This document shows positions 8,891 to 17,547 of a stretch of DNA of 64,000 nt, one piece after another. The notes under the pieces were generated by a model. That model was given only the letters and a program-made list of their open reading frames with translations. It was not told the origin of the DNA and did no database searches. Source of the DNA: Candidatus Leucobacter sulfamidivorax (GTDB lineage: Bacteria; Actinomycetota; Actinomycetes; Actinomycetales; Microbacteriaceae); the NCBI GenBank assembly GCA_016771945.1, contig QZLF01000001.1:62001-126000 (forward strand). The letters are read 5' to 3'. The translations under genes and the position numbers were made by a program. Each line of letters starts with the position of its first letter. Position 1 is the first letter of the stretch.

Positions 8891-10003
8891 TCAGATGTCG
8901 GCGGCGAGCGCGGCGAAGGCGCGACCCTGGACCTCGTGCTCCTCGGCGTAGCGGTCCTCGCCCTCGAGCTCGGCCATCCGTTGCCCGGCATCGACCACGA
9001 GGCGGGCCCGGTCGATCCGCCGCTCGCCGAAGCGCGTCAGCGCCTCCTCGATCGTCGGCCCGGTCTCGAGCTCTTCCGCGAGCACCACGGCGTCCTCGAC
9101 GGCGAGCGCGGCGCCGCTGACCATGCCCGGATAGCATGCGTGTGCCGCATCGCCGATGAGCACGACCCGGCCGCGGTGCCACGGCCCCTCGACCACCAGG
9201 CCATAGGCGGGACGGCGCACCACACGATCCGAGTCGACGATGCCGTCGCGGATCGCGGCCATCTCGCCCTCGAGCGGTGCCAGCAGCTCGCGGAACTCGG
9301 CGGCGAGGTCGCCGTCGGGGGTCTGATCGGACTCCCCGATGGGCTGCGTCGTGAACACATAGGCGCCGGTGTCCGAGAGCGGGATGATGCCCGAGGAGTG
9401 CTGCGCGCCGTTGAAGGTCGTGAGCTGGTTCGCCCAGGCGGGCCGCGGCACGGTGATGCGCCAGATCGCGCGCCCGACGAAGGAGGGCGTGTCCTCGATG
9501 CCGATCGCCGTACGGATGGCCGAGTGCACTCCGTCGGCGGCGACGACGAGATCGGCGGCGCGACGGCTGCCGTCCGTGAGGATCACCTCGACGCCGTCCG
9601 TGTTCTGCTCGATGCCGGTCACCTGCGCGCCCAGCGTCAGCACCGCCCCCGCCTCGGCTGCGGCCTCGCTCAGCACCCGTGAGAGCGCCGGGCGTCCGAT
9701 GCCGATCGAGACCGGTTGCCCGGGCAGCAGCGATGGCGGCTCGACCTTGTGCAGCACATTGCCCGCGACATCGCAGTTGTGGATCACATTGATCGGGAAC
9801 CCCGCCTCAATGCAGCCCTCGTCCAGGCCGATGGTGTGCAGCGCGCGCAGCGAGGGGCCGGTGAGCGTGAGCCCCCAGCCGACCGCCGGCCACTCGGGCT
9901 GACGCTCGAGCACCTCGACCTGGTGCCCGTGACGCCGGAGTGCCACGGCCGCCGTCAGTCCGGCGATTCCACCGCCGATGATGAGGATGCGTTGTTGCGA
10001 CAT
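8891..10003 (-). CDS. FAD-dependent aromatic hydroxylase (salicylate hydroxylase-like)
   Basis: This 370-residue group A flavin monooxygenase uses NAD(P)H and O2 to hydroxylate an activated aromatic ring. Its FAD motif IIGGGIAGLTAAVALRRHG is at residues 6-24. The DG motif appears as AADGVHSAIR, and the second FAD motif as GDAAHACYPGM. It lies in the leftward operon directly below the hydrolase at 10026 (22-base gap). It may make the dihydroxylated ring that the extradiol enzyme at 11219 cleaves. 2,6-Dihydroxypyridine hydroxylases are in the same superfamily; the true substrate is unknown. Confidence 0.88.
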   Translation of the reverse strand: MSQQRILIIGGGIAGLTAAVALRRHGHQVEVLERQPEWPAVGWGLTLTGPSLRALHTIGLDEGCIEAGFPINVIHNCDVAGNVLHKVEPPSLLPGQPVSIGIGRPALSRVLSEAAAEAGAVLTLGAQVTGIEQNTDGVEVILTDGSRRAADLVVAADGVHSAIRTAIGIEDTPSFVGRAIWRITVPRPAWANQLTTFNGAQHSSGIIPLSDTGAYVFTTQPIGESDQTPDGDLAAEFRELLAPLEGEMAAIRDGIVDSDRVVRRPAYGLVVEGPWHRGRVVLIGDAAHACYPGMVSGAALAVEDAVVLAEELETGPTIEEALTRFGERRIDRARLVVDAGQRMAELEGEDRYAEEHEVQGRAFAALAADI

Positions 10004-10025
10004 ATTTCTCTTCCTTCTCCTTCGT

Positions 10026-11165
10026 CTAGCTCAGGCGAGCGGTGATCCAGTCGGCGACCACGCGGCCGACCGGTCCCTCGCCCATGTGTCCGCCCGGGAA
10101 CAGGCGCGCCGTCTTGGGGTCGCCGTGTTCCAGGGCCAGGTGGATGTCGGTCGCGTCGTTCTGCTGATCGTCTTTTCCGTTGACGAGCAGCAGCGGGGCG
10201 CAGGGCTGATCCAGGATCCCCTGATCGAGCAGGGAGAGCTCCGGGCACCGCGCGATGTACTGCTCGAAGGTGCGCTCCCCGAAGATGCGCGCCCGCGCGG
10301 GCCCGAGATCCATCAGATAGGTGGAGGCGGAGCGGGACCTCTCCTGCCAGGCCGGCTGGAAGGTGCGGTGGATCCCGCCGCCCCAGTTCACCGCGGCCCG
10401 CAGTCGATCTCGATGGGTGTGCGCGAGCTTGGTCGCCCAGTACCCACCGAAGGAGTGGCCGACGGCGCCCACGCGCGAGTGGTCGAGGTCGCTCTGCGCG
10501 ATCCAGTCGAACACGGGATCCCACATCCGCTCGGCGTCGGTGCTCGCGAAGAGGGGCGCTTCGCCGACGCCGGGCATGTCGATGTGGATGGTGGCGAGGC
10601 CGCGATCGCGGAAGCCCGCGGTGCGCACGTAGCTCTCCTCCTTCCACATGTCGATGCCGCCCCAGACGATGACGGCGGGCGTCGGCCCACCGCTTCCGGC
10701 GGGGCGGGCCACGTAGAAGGCGAGCTGCTCGCGACCCTCGCGACCCCCGCCTGCGATCGGCACCTCGACGCGCTGGACCGCGGGCTCGTCGAGCGCGACC
10801 GCCCGCTGGAAGTAGTCGAGCGATTCCTCGTAGGCCACCTCCTTCGCGGCGTGCACGGGCACCGGGAATCTGCCGACGAACGCGAATTGGTAGGCCTGCC
10901 ACCACGCCTCGCGCTCGCCTGCCGGGTCGCCCTCCGCCGCAGCCCGTTCCGCCCGCGCCGCGAAGTCGCGCGCGGACTCCAGCCAGGCTGCGGCCCACGG
11001 CTCGGGTTCGAGGCTGCCGAGCGACTCGACGACCGGCCGCGCAGCCTCGATGTCGATCGCGTTGAAGGGGTGGGCCCGCTTCTCGAGGTGCACGCGCAGC
11101 CATTCCCGGGCGTTCTCGATCGTCCGGCTGCCGGTGGATCGGTCGACACCGTCCAAGCTCGCCAT
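10026..11165 (-). CDS. Alpha/beta hydrolase, C-C-bond hydrolase type (DHPON hydrolase/FrsA-like)
   Basis: The 379-residue hydrolase has a helical N-terminal domain of about 150 residues before the alpha/beta core. The ATG at 11165 has GGAGG five bases upstream. The nucleophile elbow is GHSFGG, with Asp probably in NGKDDQQND and His in FPGGHMGEG. Size and layout match the 2,6-dihydroxypseudooxynicotine hydrolase/FrsA-like group, which cleaves C-C bonds of acylated ring compounds. It is one of two paralogues flanking the ring-cleavage dioxygenase (the other is 12321-13463). The exact reaction is inferred. Confidence 0.82.
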   Translation of the reverse strand: MASLDGVDRSTGSRTIENAREWLRVHLEKRAHPFNAIDIEAARPVVESLGSLEPEPWAAAWLESARDFAARAERAAAEGDPAGEREAWWQAYQFAFVGRFPVPVHAAKEVAYEESLDYFQRAVALDEPAVQRVEVPIAGGGREGREQLAFYVARPAGSGGPTPAVIVWGGIDMWKEESYVRTAGFRDRGLATIHIDMPGVGEAPLFASTDAERMWDPVFDWIAQSDLDHSRVGAVGHSFGGYWATKLAHTHRDRLRAAVNWGGGIHRTFQPAWQERSRSASTYLMDLGPARARIFGERTFEQYIARCPELSLLDQGILDQPCAPLLLVNGKDDQQNDATDIHLALEHGDPKTARLFPGGHMGEGPVGRVVADWITARLS

Positions 11166-11218
11166 CACGCCTCCTCGTTCATCCGGTATGCGGGTGCGGT
11201 CGCGCCGAAACGCACGTC

Positions 11219-12238
11219 TCAGCCCTGGCCGAGCCTGCTGGCCGGGTCGAGCAGCGCCTGCTTGACCTCGTCGGAGACGCCTTCCTCGGTGCCCGTGCCC
11301 TGCTTGGCGAAGGGGAACGACTCCTGCATGGACTGGGGCATGACCGAGTTGCGGTAGATATTCGAGGCGCCCGTCGACGGGGTCCACACATTCGGCTCCC
11401 AGTCGGGCAGGTAGTTGCGGTAGCCGCCCGAGTTGAGCTCGATGCGCAGGCCGCTGGGCTCGCGGAAGTAGAGGAAGTTCTGCTCGCCGATGCCGTGCAT
11501 CGAAGGGCCGTACTCGATCGGAATGCCGTTCTCCATCAGCACATCGGCCGCGATCAGCAGCTCCTCGTGGGTGTCGAGCCAGAAGGCGACGTGGTTGACG
11601 CGGCCGGGGCGATCGGAGGTGTCGATGACGATGCCGAGATCGTGCGACTTCTCGTTGGTCGTCAGGAAGGCGAGGATCGTGATCGGCGCCTCGTCGATGT
11701 CGGCGTAGGCCATGATGCGCAGATCGAGGGCCTTCGAGTACCACTGCGCCATTTCGCGGGGCGCCCGCGATGCGACGGTGACGTGGTCGAAGAAGCGGGG
11801 CGCGCCCGCCTTGTCGCTGCGGCGCTCGGGACGGTCGAGCCAGCTCGACTTCAGCTCATCGGGCGCCTGGTACTTCTCCATCTCCCAGACCAGTCGGGTG
11901 CCGTGCCCGTGCGGGCCGATGAAGTCGTAGGAGCGGCCGTGGCCGGGTCCGCCCTCGTTCCAGGTACCGGTGATGCCGTGAGCCTCGACGCTGGCGGCGG
12001 CCTGCTCGAGCGCCTCGGCCGAGTGGGTGCGCCAGGCCATCCAGGCCAGACCCGGCTCCTCGCCGGGCGCCACGATCAGGCTGTAGCGGTGATAGTCGCC
12101 CCAGGCGCGCAGGTAGACCTTGCCGTCGACCTCGTCGACGACGCGCAGGCCGAAGTGCTCGGTGTAGAACCGCACCGATGCCGCGACATCGGGGCTGGTG
12201 ACCTCGAGATGGGCGATCTGAGCGAGATAGCGGGACAT
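11219..12238 (-). CDS. VOC-family extradiol (catechol 2,3-) dioxygenase
   Basis: This 339-residue Fe(II)-dependent type I extradiol dioxygenase has two VOC modules. The first begins at IAHLEVTSPDVAASVRFYTEHFGL. The second carries the likely iron ligands: His in FFDHVTVAS, His in VNHVAFWLDTHEELL and Glu in LRIELNSGGY. The ATG at 12238 is preferred to the one seven codons upstream because AAAGG lies nine bases before it and it aligns with the first VOC strand. It sits between two C-C hydrolase-type genes, the classic meta-cleavage pairing. The substrate would be a catechol-like or dihydroxy-heteroaromatic ring. Confidence 0.9.
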   Translation of the reverse strand: MSRYLAQIAHLEVTSPDVAASVRFYTEHFGLRVVDEVDGKVYLRAWGDYHRYSLIVAPGEEPGLAWMAWRTHSAEALEQAAASVEAHGITGTWNEGGPGHGRSYDFIGPHGHGTRLVWEMEKYQAPDELKSSWLDRPERRSDKAGAPRFFDHVTVASRAPREMAQWYSKALDLRIMAYADIDEAPITILAFLTTNEKSHDLGIVIDTSDRPGRVNHVAFWLDTHEELLIAADVLMENGIPIEYGPSMHGIGEQNFLYFREPSGLRIELNSGGYRNYLPDWEPNVWTPSTGASNIYRNSVMPQSMQESFPFAKQGTGTEEGVSDEVKQALLDPASRLGQG

Positions 12239-12320
12239 AGGATCAGGCCTTTCATTCATGATTCGGAGATGTCGGGATCGACACCTCGGCGGTGGAGTCT
12301 CGGGAAGCGGATGGAATCCC

Positions 12321-13463
12321 TCAGAGGTGTTCGGCGACCCAGTCGGGGATGAAGGAGGCGCCGATCGCCTCGTTGTCGACGCCGGCGTGGGAGGAGCCCC
12401 CGGTATCGCTGGTGAACACGTGGAACTCGCGGAAGGGGCTGTTCACTGCGTTCTCGTACTCGGGACGAGCGAACTCCATCGGGATCTGCCTGTCGTCCTC
12501 GCCGTGAGTGACGAGGAAGGGCACGGTGATCCGCTCGACGACGCCTTCGAGCGTCATATTCGGCGCCCACGCCATGAACTCCTCGAGCGAGGGCTGGCCG
12601 AACACCCACTGCACATGAGCCCAGTAGTGCGGCACGGGGTTCTCGCCCTCGCGCTGGAGCCGCCGCTTCTGCACCTCGCCCCAATCGTAGTTGGCGCCCC
12701 AGACGGCGCAGAGTCTCAGGCGCTTCTCGAAGGCGACGGCCCGAGGAGCGAAATAGCCGCCCAGCGAGATGCCCATCATCCCGATCCTGTCGGCGTCCAC
12801 CTCCGCGCGCGTCTCGAGGTAGTCCACAGCGGCCCCCGCCCACACCTCGCTGTCGTAACGGCCGTGCAGGCCCTGCAGACGGATCGCGCCGCCGGTGCCC
12901 GGCTGGTCGACGATCAGGGTGTTGATGCCGCGCCTCGCGAACTCACCGGCGATGCCCGTGCCGTAGAGCATCTCCTTCATGCTGTCGAGCCCGTTGCAGT
13001 AGATCATCGTGCGGGCGGGCCCACCGACGCCTTGGGCTGGGATGAACAGCGCGGGGAAGGAGGTGTCCTCGTAGGGGATCTCGACGACCTCGACCGGGAG
13101 CCGGGCGTGCTCGATCGCCTTGCCGAAGACATCGACCATCTTGTCGTAGGCGGCCTGCCGTTCCGGGAAGTCAGGGCTCTGCATCCGCTCGGCGACCAGA
13201 TAGTAGATCCACGCCCGGTTGTAGAGCGAGCCCGCGCCGAGCGGACGGCCGAGCGCGAGGGTCTCGTCCGCGAGCGCGACCATGGCGTCGGCCTTGTCGA
13301 CCCATGAACGGAAGAACTGGGCGGTCCCGGCATCGTCTTCCTGCGTGGAGGCCTCGATGAGCGGCCGGCAGATCTGGTCGACCTCGCCGATCTTCGCACC
13401 GCAGGTCATCGCGATGTTGACCGATGCGTTCCAGACGTAGTTGCCCGGGAAGTACTGGAACAT
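12321..13463 (-). CDS. Alpha/beta hydrolase, C-C-bond hydrolase type (paralogue)
   Basis: The 380-residue hydrolase has a helical N-terminal domain rich in Cys/Ile segments (AMTCGAKIGEVDQICRPLI), then the core. The nucleophile elbow is GISLGG, the acid Asp lies in THGEDDRQIP, and the His in GGSSHAGVDNEA. Compared with the neighbour at 10026 it shares length and layout but has Ser flanked by Ile/Leu rather than His/Phe. It is the promoter-proximal gene of the leftward operon (13463 to 5022) and faces a LysR gene. It is a likely C-C hydrolase acting on the ring-cleavage product or on an acyl side chain. Confidence 0.82.
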   Translation of the reverse strand: MFQYFPGNYVWNASVNIAMTCGAKIGEVDQICRPLIEASTQEDDAGTAQFFRSWVDKADAMVALADETLALGRPLGAGSLYNRAWIYYLVAERMQSPDFPERQAAYDKMVDVFGKAIEHARLPVEVVEIPYEDTSFPALFIPAQGVGGPARTMIYCNGLDSMKEMLYGTGIAGEFARRGINTLIVDQPGTGGAIRLQGLHGRYDSEVWAGAAVDYLETRAEVDADRIGMMGISLGGYFAPRAVAFEKRLRLCAVWGANYDWGEVQKRRLQREGENPVPHYWAHVQWVFGQPSLEEFMAWAPNMTLEGVVERITVPFLVTHGEDDRQIPMEFARPEYENAVNSPFREFHVFTSDTGGSSHAGVDNEAIGASFIPDWVAEHL

Positions 13464-13616
13464 TTGCGGGTCTGCCTCTCCTCTGAAGCGTGGGTCGGCG
13501 ACTCGATCACAGTCCGTGTCCGGCGCCGGTGATCACGACTGTAGGCGGACTCGGCAATCCGATACAAACAATCATTTCGGATAGATAGCATTGATGAAAT
13601 CGGTTACTATCGCCTC

Positions 13617-14537
13617 ATGGACCTGCGATCGATCGACCTGAACCTGCTGGTCGCCTTCGATATGCTCATAGCCGAACGCAGCGTGACACGGGCGGCAGGG
13701 CGGCTCTCCATCGGGCAATCGGCGATGTCATCGACCCTCGGACGGCTGCGCTTGCTCTTCGACGATCAGATTCTGGTGAAGGCCGGTCGCCGCATGGTGC
13801 CGACCCCTCTCGCAGAGTCGCTGGCCGCCCCGGTGAGAGAGCTGCTGAACGGGATCGAGCGCGTATTCGAACAGCGCAGCACCTTCGATCCGACCACGGG
13901 GCGACGCACCTTCACGATCATCGCGAACGACTACATCACTCTGACGTTTCTCCAGCCGCTGATCGAACGGGTCTCCAGCGAGTTCCCGGGCATCCGGGTG
14001 CATATCACGCCACCCGACGACGACCCGCCCGATCGACTCAGACGGCAGCTCGCCGACATCCTCTTCATGCCCCGCGAAGCCTTCGAGGATGAGATCGAGT
14101 TCCCTCACGCGGTGCTCTTCGAGGAACGCTATCTCGTAGCGGTCGACAAGGACAATCCCGATGTCGGCGAGAGCATCTCCCTCGAGCAGTTCACGACGAT
14201 GCCGTACCTCGCCATGTCACCGGGCGACCGTCGGAGCATGGCGGATATGCAACTCGACCTCCTCGGCATCTCACGGAATATCGAGGTCACGACCGCCTTC
14301 GCGACGGCTCTGTTCATCCTCAAAGGCACGCGGATGATCAGCCTGGTCCAGGAGCGGCTCGGGCGCAAGTACCAGGACGCAGCCGGCCTGCGGCTCCTCG
14401 AGACCCCGGTTCCGCAGTTGCTGCCGATCCACATGCTGATGCTGTGGACTCAGCGCACGGAGACGGACCCCGGCCACCGCTGGTTCCGCCAGATTCTGGT
14501 CGAGCTGGCCGAAGAGCCCCGGACCTCGGCGCTCTGA
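13617..14537 (+). CDS. LysR-family transcriptional regulator
   Basis: This 306-residue regulator has its N-terminal helix-turn-helix at VTRAAGRLSIGQSAMSSTLGRLRLLF. It is a close paralogue of the regulator at 3305 throughout, including EERYLVAVDKDNPDVGESISLEQFTT in the effector domain. It is divergent from the long catabolic operon starting at 13463, with 153 bases between. That gap holds a TTTCATCAAT stretch on the minus strand, similar to the dyad before 3305. It is therefore the best candidate regulator of the extradiol/hydrolase operon. Having two paralogues in the island suggests module duplication. Confidence 0.93.
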   Translation: MDLRSIDLNLLVAFDMLIAERSVTRAAGRLSIGQSAMSSTLGRLRLLFDDQILVKAGRRMVPTPLAESLAAPVRELLNGIERVFEQRSTFDPTTGRRTFTIIANDYITLTFLQPLIERVSSEFPGIRVHITPPDDDPPDRLRRQLADILFMPREAFEDEIEFPHAVLFEERYLVAVDKDNPDVGESISLEQFTTMPYLAMSPGDRRSMADMQLDLLGISRNIEVTTAFATALFILKGTRMISLVQERLGRKYQDAAGLRLLETPVPQLLPIHMLMLWTQRTETDPGHRWFRQILVELAEEPRTSAL

Positions 14538-14579
14538 GCGCTCGAGCACGAGGCCCGCGCAGCAGCTGCGGAGACTTCT

Positions 14580-14879
14580 CTAGGCCCGGTTGCCGGTCAC
14601 CTTCGAAGCCGGGAATGGGCCCGCCTTGGCCTTGCCCGTGATCGCATCGCCGTCGAAGGCCAGCGTGTAGGTCACCGTCATCGGGAAGGGCTTTCGCAGG
14701 TCGACCGAACAGCTCAGCACGTCGCCGTTCAGCTCGCCGTTGTCGACGTCGACCAGCTCGGCGCTCGTCTGCGCCGTGCCGGTGACCGCGGTGCCGTCCG
14801 TCGTGAGCTTGAGCGCGACCTCCTGCCGTCCGATCGGGCTCGCGATCACGATGTCCCAGGTACCGTCGATATCCGTCAT
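14580..14879 (-). CDS. Small conserved hypothetical protein (99 aa)
   Basis: The 99-residue protein begins MTDIDGTWDIVIASPIGRQ and is rich in beta-strand and Gly/Thr patterns (TDGTAVTGTAQTSAE, FDGDAITGKAKAGPF). It has no signal peptide, membrane segment or cysteine-rich site. The start is supported by GGAGGAG shortly upstream. It is the last gene of the leftward P450 operon, 42 bases below the P450. The GTW and DGxxxTGxA repeats suggest a small beta-barrel, as in lipocalin-like or DUF-type proteins, but I do not recognise a named family with confidence. Confidence 0.75.
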   Translation of the reverse strand: MTDIDGTWDIVIASPIGRQEVALKLTTDGTAVTGTAQTSAELVDVDNGELNGDVLSCSVDLRKPFPMTVTYTLAFDGDAITGKAKAGPFPASKVTGNRA

Positions 14880-14921
14880 TGTTCTCCTCCTCGAGAGTGA
14901 GTGTTCGGTTGCGAAGGCCGC

Positions 14922-16115
14922 TCAGGCGGCGACGGGAGTCACGCGCACGGGCACGGATTCCAGCCCGCGGACGATCGGGTTGAGGCTCGCCTCAGGTTCA
15001 CCCAGGAGCTCGATCGTGTCGATCTGCTCAGTCAACGCCTTCAGCAGGGTCGTCGCCTCCATCCGAGCGAGCCCCTGCCCAGCGCAGGAGTGCGCACCGT
15101 ATCCGAAGGCCAGATGGTCGAGGGGGTTCCGATCGATCCGGAACTCTTCCGGGTTCTCGTACTTGGCGGGGTCGTGGTTCGCCGCCGTGAAGTTCAGCAT
15201 GACCTTCGAGCCCCGGGGAATGGTCACTCCACCGACCTCGACGTCGCGCGTCGCGACTCGGAAGAACCCCACGATCGGGGAGTGCCACCGCAGCGTCTCC
15301 TCGAAGATCTGCGGGGCCAGCGCGGGGTCTTTCTTGAGCGCCTTCCACGTATCGGGCCGCTCGGCGAAGAGCCGAAGCATCGCCCCGATGGCGTTCACCG
15401 TGGTGTCCATGCCGGCGGTGAGATAGCCGTTGATGAGGCGAAGCCCCTGGAGCTCGGTGATCTTCCCGGCGTCCACCGCGTCCATGATCGCCTCGGCCCA
15501 GCCCCCGGGCAGGAATTTCTCCCGATCATCCATACCGTTGAGATACTCCTGATACGCGGCCATCTCCTCGATGTGAGCGATGAGGTAGCCGCCCCACGGC
15601 CCGAAAGCGGCGAACATCGCGTCCGCGCCGGGCTGCAAGGACTCGCGCCCTTCTTGGGGGAGCCCCAGCAGATCGGCGACGACGTTGATCGGGAAGACGC
15701 GCGCGATCGCATGCACCGCATCGAACTCGCCGGCGGCGACCTGTGCCGCCACGAGCTCGTGCGCGTAGTCCGCCATCTCCGCGCGAAGCTTGCCGAGCCC
15801 GCGCGGAGCGAGCTGCGGGCCGAGCACCTCGCGCAACGCGGTGTGCTCGGGCGGATCGAGCGAGAGAACCGAACCGTCGATCGCGTAGTTGATCTCGGGG
15901 GTGAGGGCGACTCCCTCCGCAGAGGTGTAGGTCTGCCAATCGGCCGCCGCCTCACGTACATCCTCGTATCGAGTGAGCATGTAGAAATCCCACTTCGTGA
16001 AGTACACGGCCGCCGCCTGCTCGCGAATCTCTGCGAGGCGGGGGAAGGGATCCGCCACCCAGTCCGCGGCGAAAGGATCGGCGTCCGTCTCCGGCCGCGC
16101 TACAGATACAACCAT
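14922..16115 (-). CDS. Cytochrome P450
   Basis: This soluble class I P450 (397 residues from the chosen start) inserts one O atom into an organic substrate using electrons from a ferredoxin. The I-helix acid-alcohol pair is in TAGMDTTVN, the ExxR motif in EETLRWHSP, and the heme-thiolate loop is FGYGAHSCAGQG. I start at the ATG at 16115 because AAGGAG lies six bases upstream; the ATG at 16133 would put that site inside codons. Its redox partners are encoded immediately upstream (16146-17503), so the system is self-contained. Possible roles are ring hydroxylation or O/N-dealkylation. Confidence 0.95.
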   Translation of the reverse strand: MVVSVARPETDADPFAADWVADPFPRLAEIREQAAAVYFTKWDFYMLTRYEDVREAAADWQTYTSAEGVALTPEINYAIDGSVLSLDPPEHTALREVLGPQLAPRGLGKLRAEMADYAHELVAAQVAAGEFDAVHAIARVFPINVVADLLGLPQEGRESLQPGADAMFAAFGPWGGYLIAHIEEMAAYQEYLNGMDDREKFLPGGWAEAIMDAVDAGKITELQGLRLINGYLTAGMDTTVNAIGAMLRLFAERPDTWKALKKDPALAPQIFEETLRWHSPIVGFFRVATRDVEVGGVTIPRGSKVMLNFTAANHDPAKYENPEEFRIDRNPLDHLAFGYGAHSCAGQGLARMEATTLLKALTEQIDTIELLGEPEASLNPIVRGLESVPVRVTPVAA

Positions 16116-16145
16116 TTCGTGCTCCTTTTTCATGCTCTCTCGGCC

Positions 16146-17312
16146 TCATCGGCTCGATGACGCGGGTGCCGCCGCCGGGGCTCGCGCCACCATCGCCCGC
16201 AATCGGGCAGCGGGAATGCGGTAGTTGATCGAGACGACGGCAGCGGTATCGTCGTCCTTCGTCCAGCGGAGCAGCGCCTCTCGACCGTCGAGATCGCCGT
16301 CCAGGACCTCGGGCTCGCCGAGCAGCGGCGGTTCGCCGGCGATCTTGATGTCGAGCCCGTGCTGCTCCGTCCAGAAGTAGTGATCGGGCGCGTAGGCCGG
16401 CGCGGCGGGGTTCAGCAGAGTCGCCGCGGCGGCCCGGCCCTGTACCACCGCATTGCTCCAGTGCGGGGTGCGGCGGAAGACTCCCGGCGAGAATTCGCGG
16501 GACACCACATCGCCGGCTCCGACGATGCCCGGAGCCGCCTGACAGCGCTCGTCCACAACGAGACCGTTCGCAAGCGTCAGCCCCGAGTCCTCGAGCCACT
16601 CCGCATTCGGGATGTCGCCCACAGCGGAGATCACGAGGTCGGCGGCGATCAGCCGGCCATCGCTCAGGCGCACGCCCGAGATCGGGTCGCCCTCCAGCAC
16701 GACGCCACCCTCCGAGACGACGAACCCAATGCCGCTCTCCTCGGCGACACGGGCGACGTATCCTGCCAGCCACGGGCCGAGAAGACGCTGCAGCGGGGGC
16801 TCCATATCGACCACGGTGACCTCGATACCGTGGCGGTGAAGCGTCGACGCGACCTCCATGCCGAGAAAGCCGCCGCCGACGACGACCGCGCTCGAAGCAT
16901 CGGCGAGTCGCTCGGCGATCGCGGCGGCGTCTCCGAGATCGCGCACCACGAGTTCTCCGCGCTGCTGCGGATGCGAGAGTCGACGCGCTCGGGCACCGGT
17001 CGCGACGACCAGGCCGTCGTACGCGATCCTGGATCCGTCTGCGAGCAGCACCTCCTGCGCGGCGGGGCGCAGGCCCACGGCCGCATTGCCCAGTCGCACA
17101 TCGACGTCGCCGGGCAGAGCCGGCAGCACCGCACTCTCGGGCCCCTGCGTTCCGGCGAGCACGCCCTTCGAGAGCGGGACGCGGGAGTAGGGCGCGACAT
17201 GCTCGTCGCTGAGCAGGACCAGGCTCCCGCCCCATCCCGCGGTTCTCAGGGCCGCAGCGGCGCTGACAGCGGCGATGGATCCCCCGGCCACGACGATGCG
17301 CTCGAGCGTCAC
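16146..17312 (-). CDS. FAD-dependent ferredoxin reductase
   Basis: The 388-residue reductase passes electrons from NAD(P)H to the adjacent ferredoxin. The FAD motif is VVAGGSIAAVSAAAALRTAG (residues 7-26), and the NAD(P) motif is VVVGGGFLGMEVASTLHRHG. The conserved TGARAR and VSAVGDIPN/GAGDV segments are present. The GTG start overlaps the ferredoxin stop (GTGA). It precedes the P450 by 30 bases. Size and motifs match the putidaredoxin reductase/rubredoxin reductase-like family. Confidence 0.93.
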   Translation of the reverse strand: MTLERIVVAGGSIAAVSAAAALRTAGWGGSLVLLSDEHVAPYSRVPLSKGVLAGTQGPESAVLPALPGDVDVRLGNAAVGLRPAAQEVLLADGSRIAYDGLVVATGARARRLSHPQQRGELVVRDLGDAAAIAERLADASSAVVVGGGFLGMEVASTLHRHGIEVTVVDMEPPLQRLLGPWLAGYVARVAEESGIGFVVSEGGVVLEGDPISGVRLSDGRLIAADLVISAVGDIPNAEWLEDSGLTLANGLVVDERCQAAPGIVGAGDVVSREFSPGVFRRTPHWSNAVVQGRAAAATLLNPAAPAYAPDHYFWTEQHGLDIKIAGEPPLLGEPEVLDGDLDGREALLRWTKDDDTAAVVSINYRIPAARLRAMVARAPAAAPASSSR

Positions 17313-17503
17313 GACACCACTCGCAATGCTGCCACCGGGCAGACACGTGCACCCGCCGCCGCCGCATCCTCCAGGTCCTCGGGAATGGGCTGCTCGACCC
17401 GGAGCTGCACATAGCCCTCATCGTCGAGCGCGTACACCTGGGGCGCGAGCTGCTCGCAGAGACCGTGCCCCTCGCAGGCGGGCAGGTTGATGTCAATCCG
17501 CGT
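17309..17503 (-). CDS. Atypical CxxHxxC ferredoxin, apparently ACG-initiated
   Basis: This is a 64-residue electron carrier between the reductase and the P450. Cys10, His13, Cys16 and Cys55-Pro give the CX2HX2C...CP pattern of P450-associated ferredoxins in which a His replaces the usual second Cys. It overlaps the reductase start by four bases. The frame has no ATG, GTG or TTG between its in-frame stop (17516-17518) and Cys10. The ACG at 17503 lies six bases after a GGAG core and gives a start that aligns with the family pattern (M-K/R-I-D-x-N). The alternative is ATT at 17497. Confidence 0.85.
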   Translation of the reverse strand, partial: TRIDINLPACEGHGLCEQLAPQVYALDDEGYVQLRVEQPIPEDLEDAAAAGARVCPVAALRVVS

Positions 17504-17547
17504 ATTCGTCTCCTTTCAGCGTGCCGACGTCTCGCCGTTCCGAGCGC

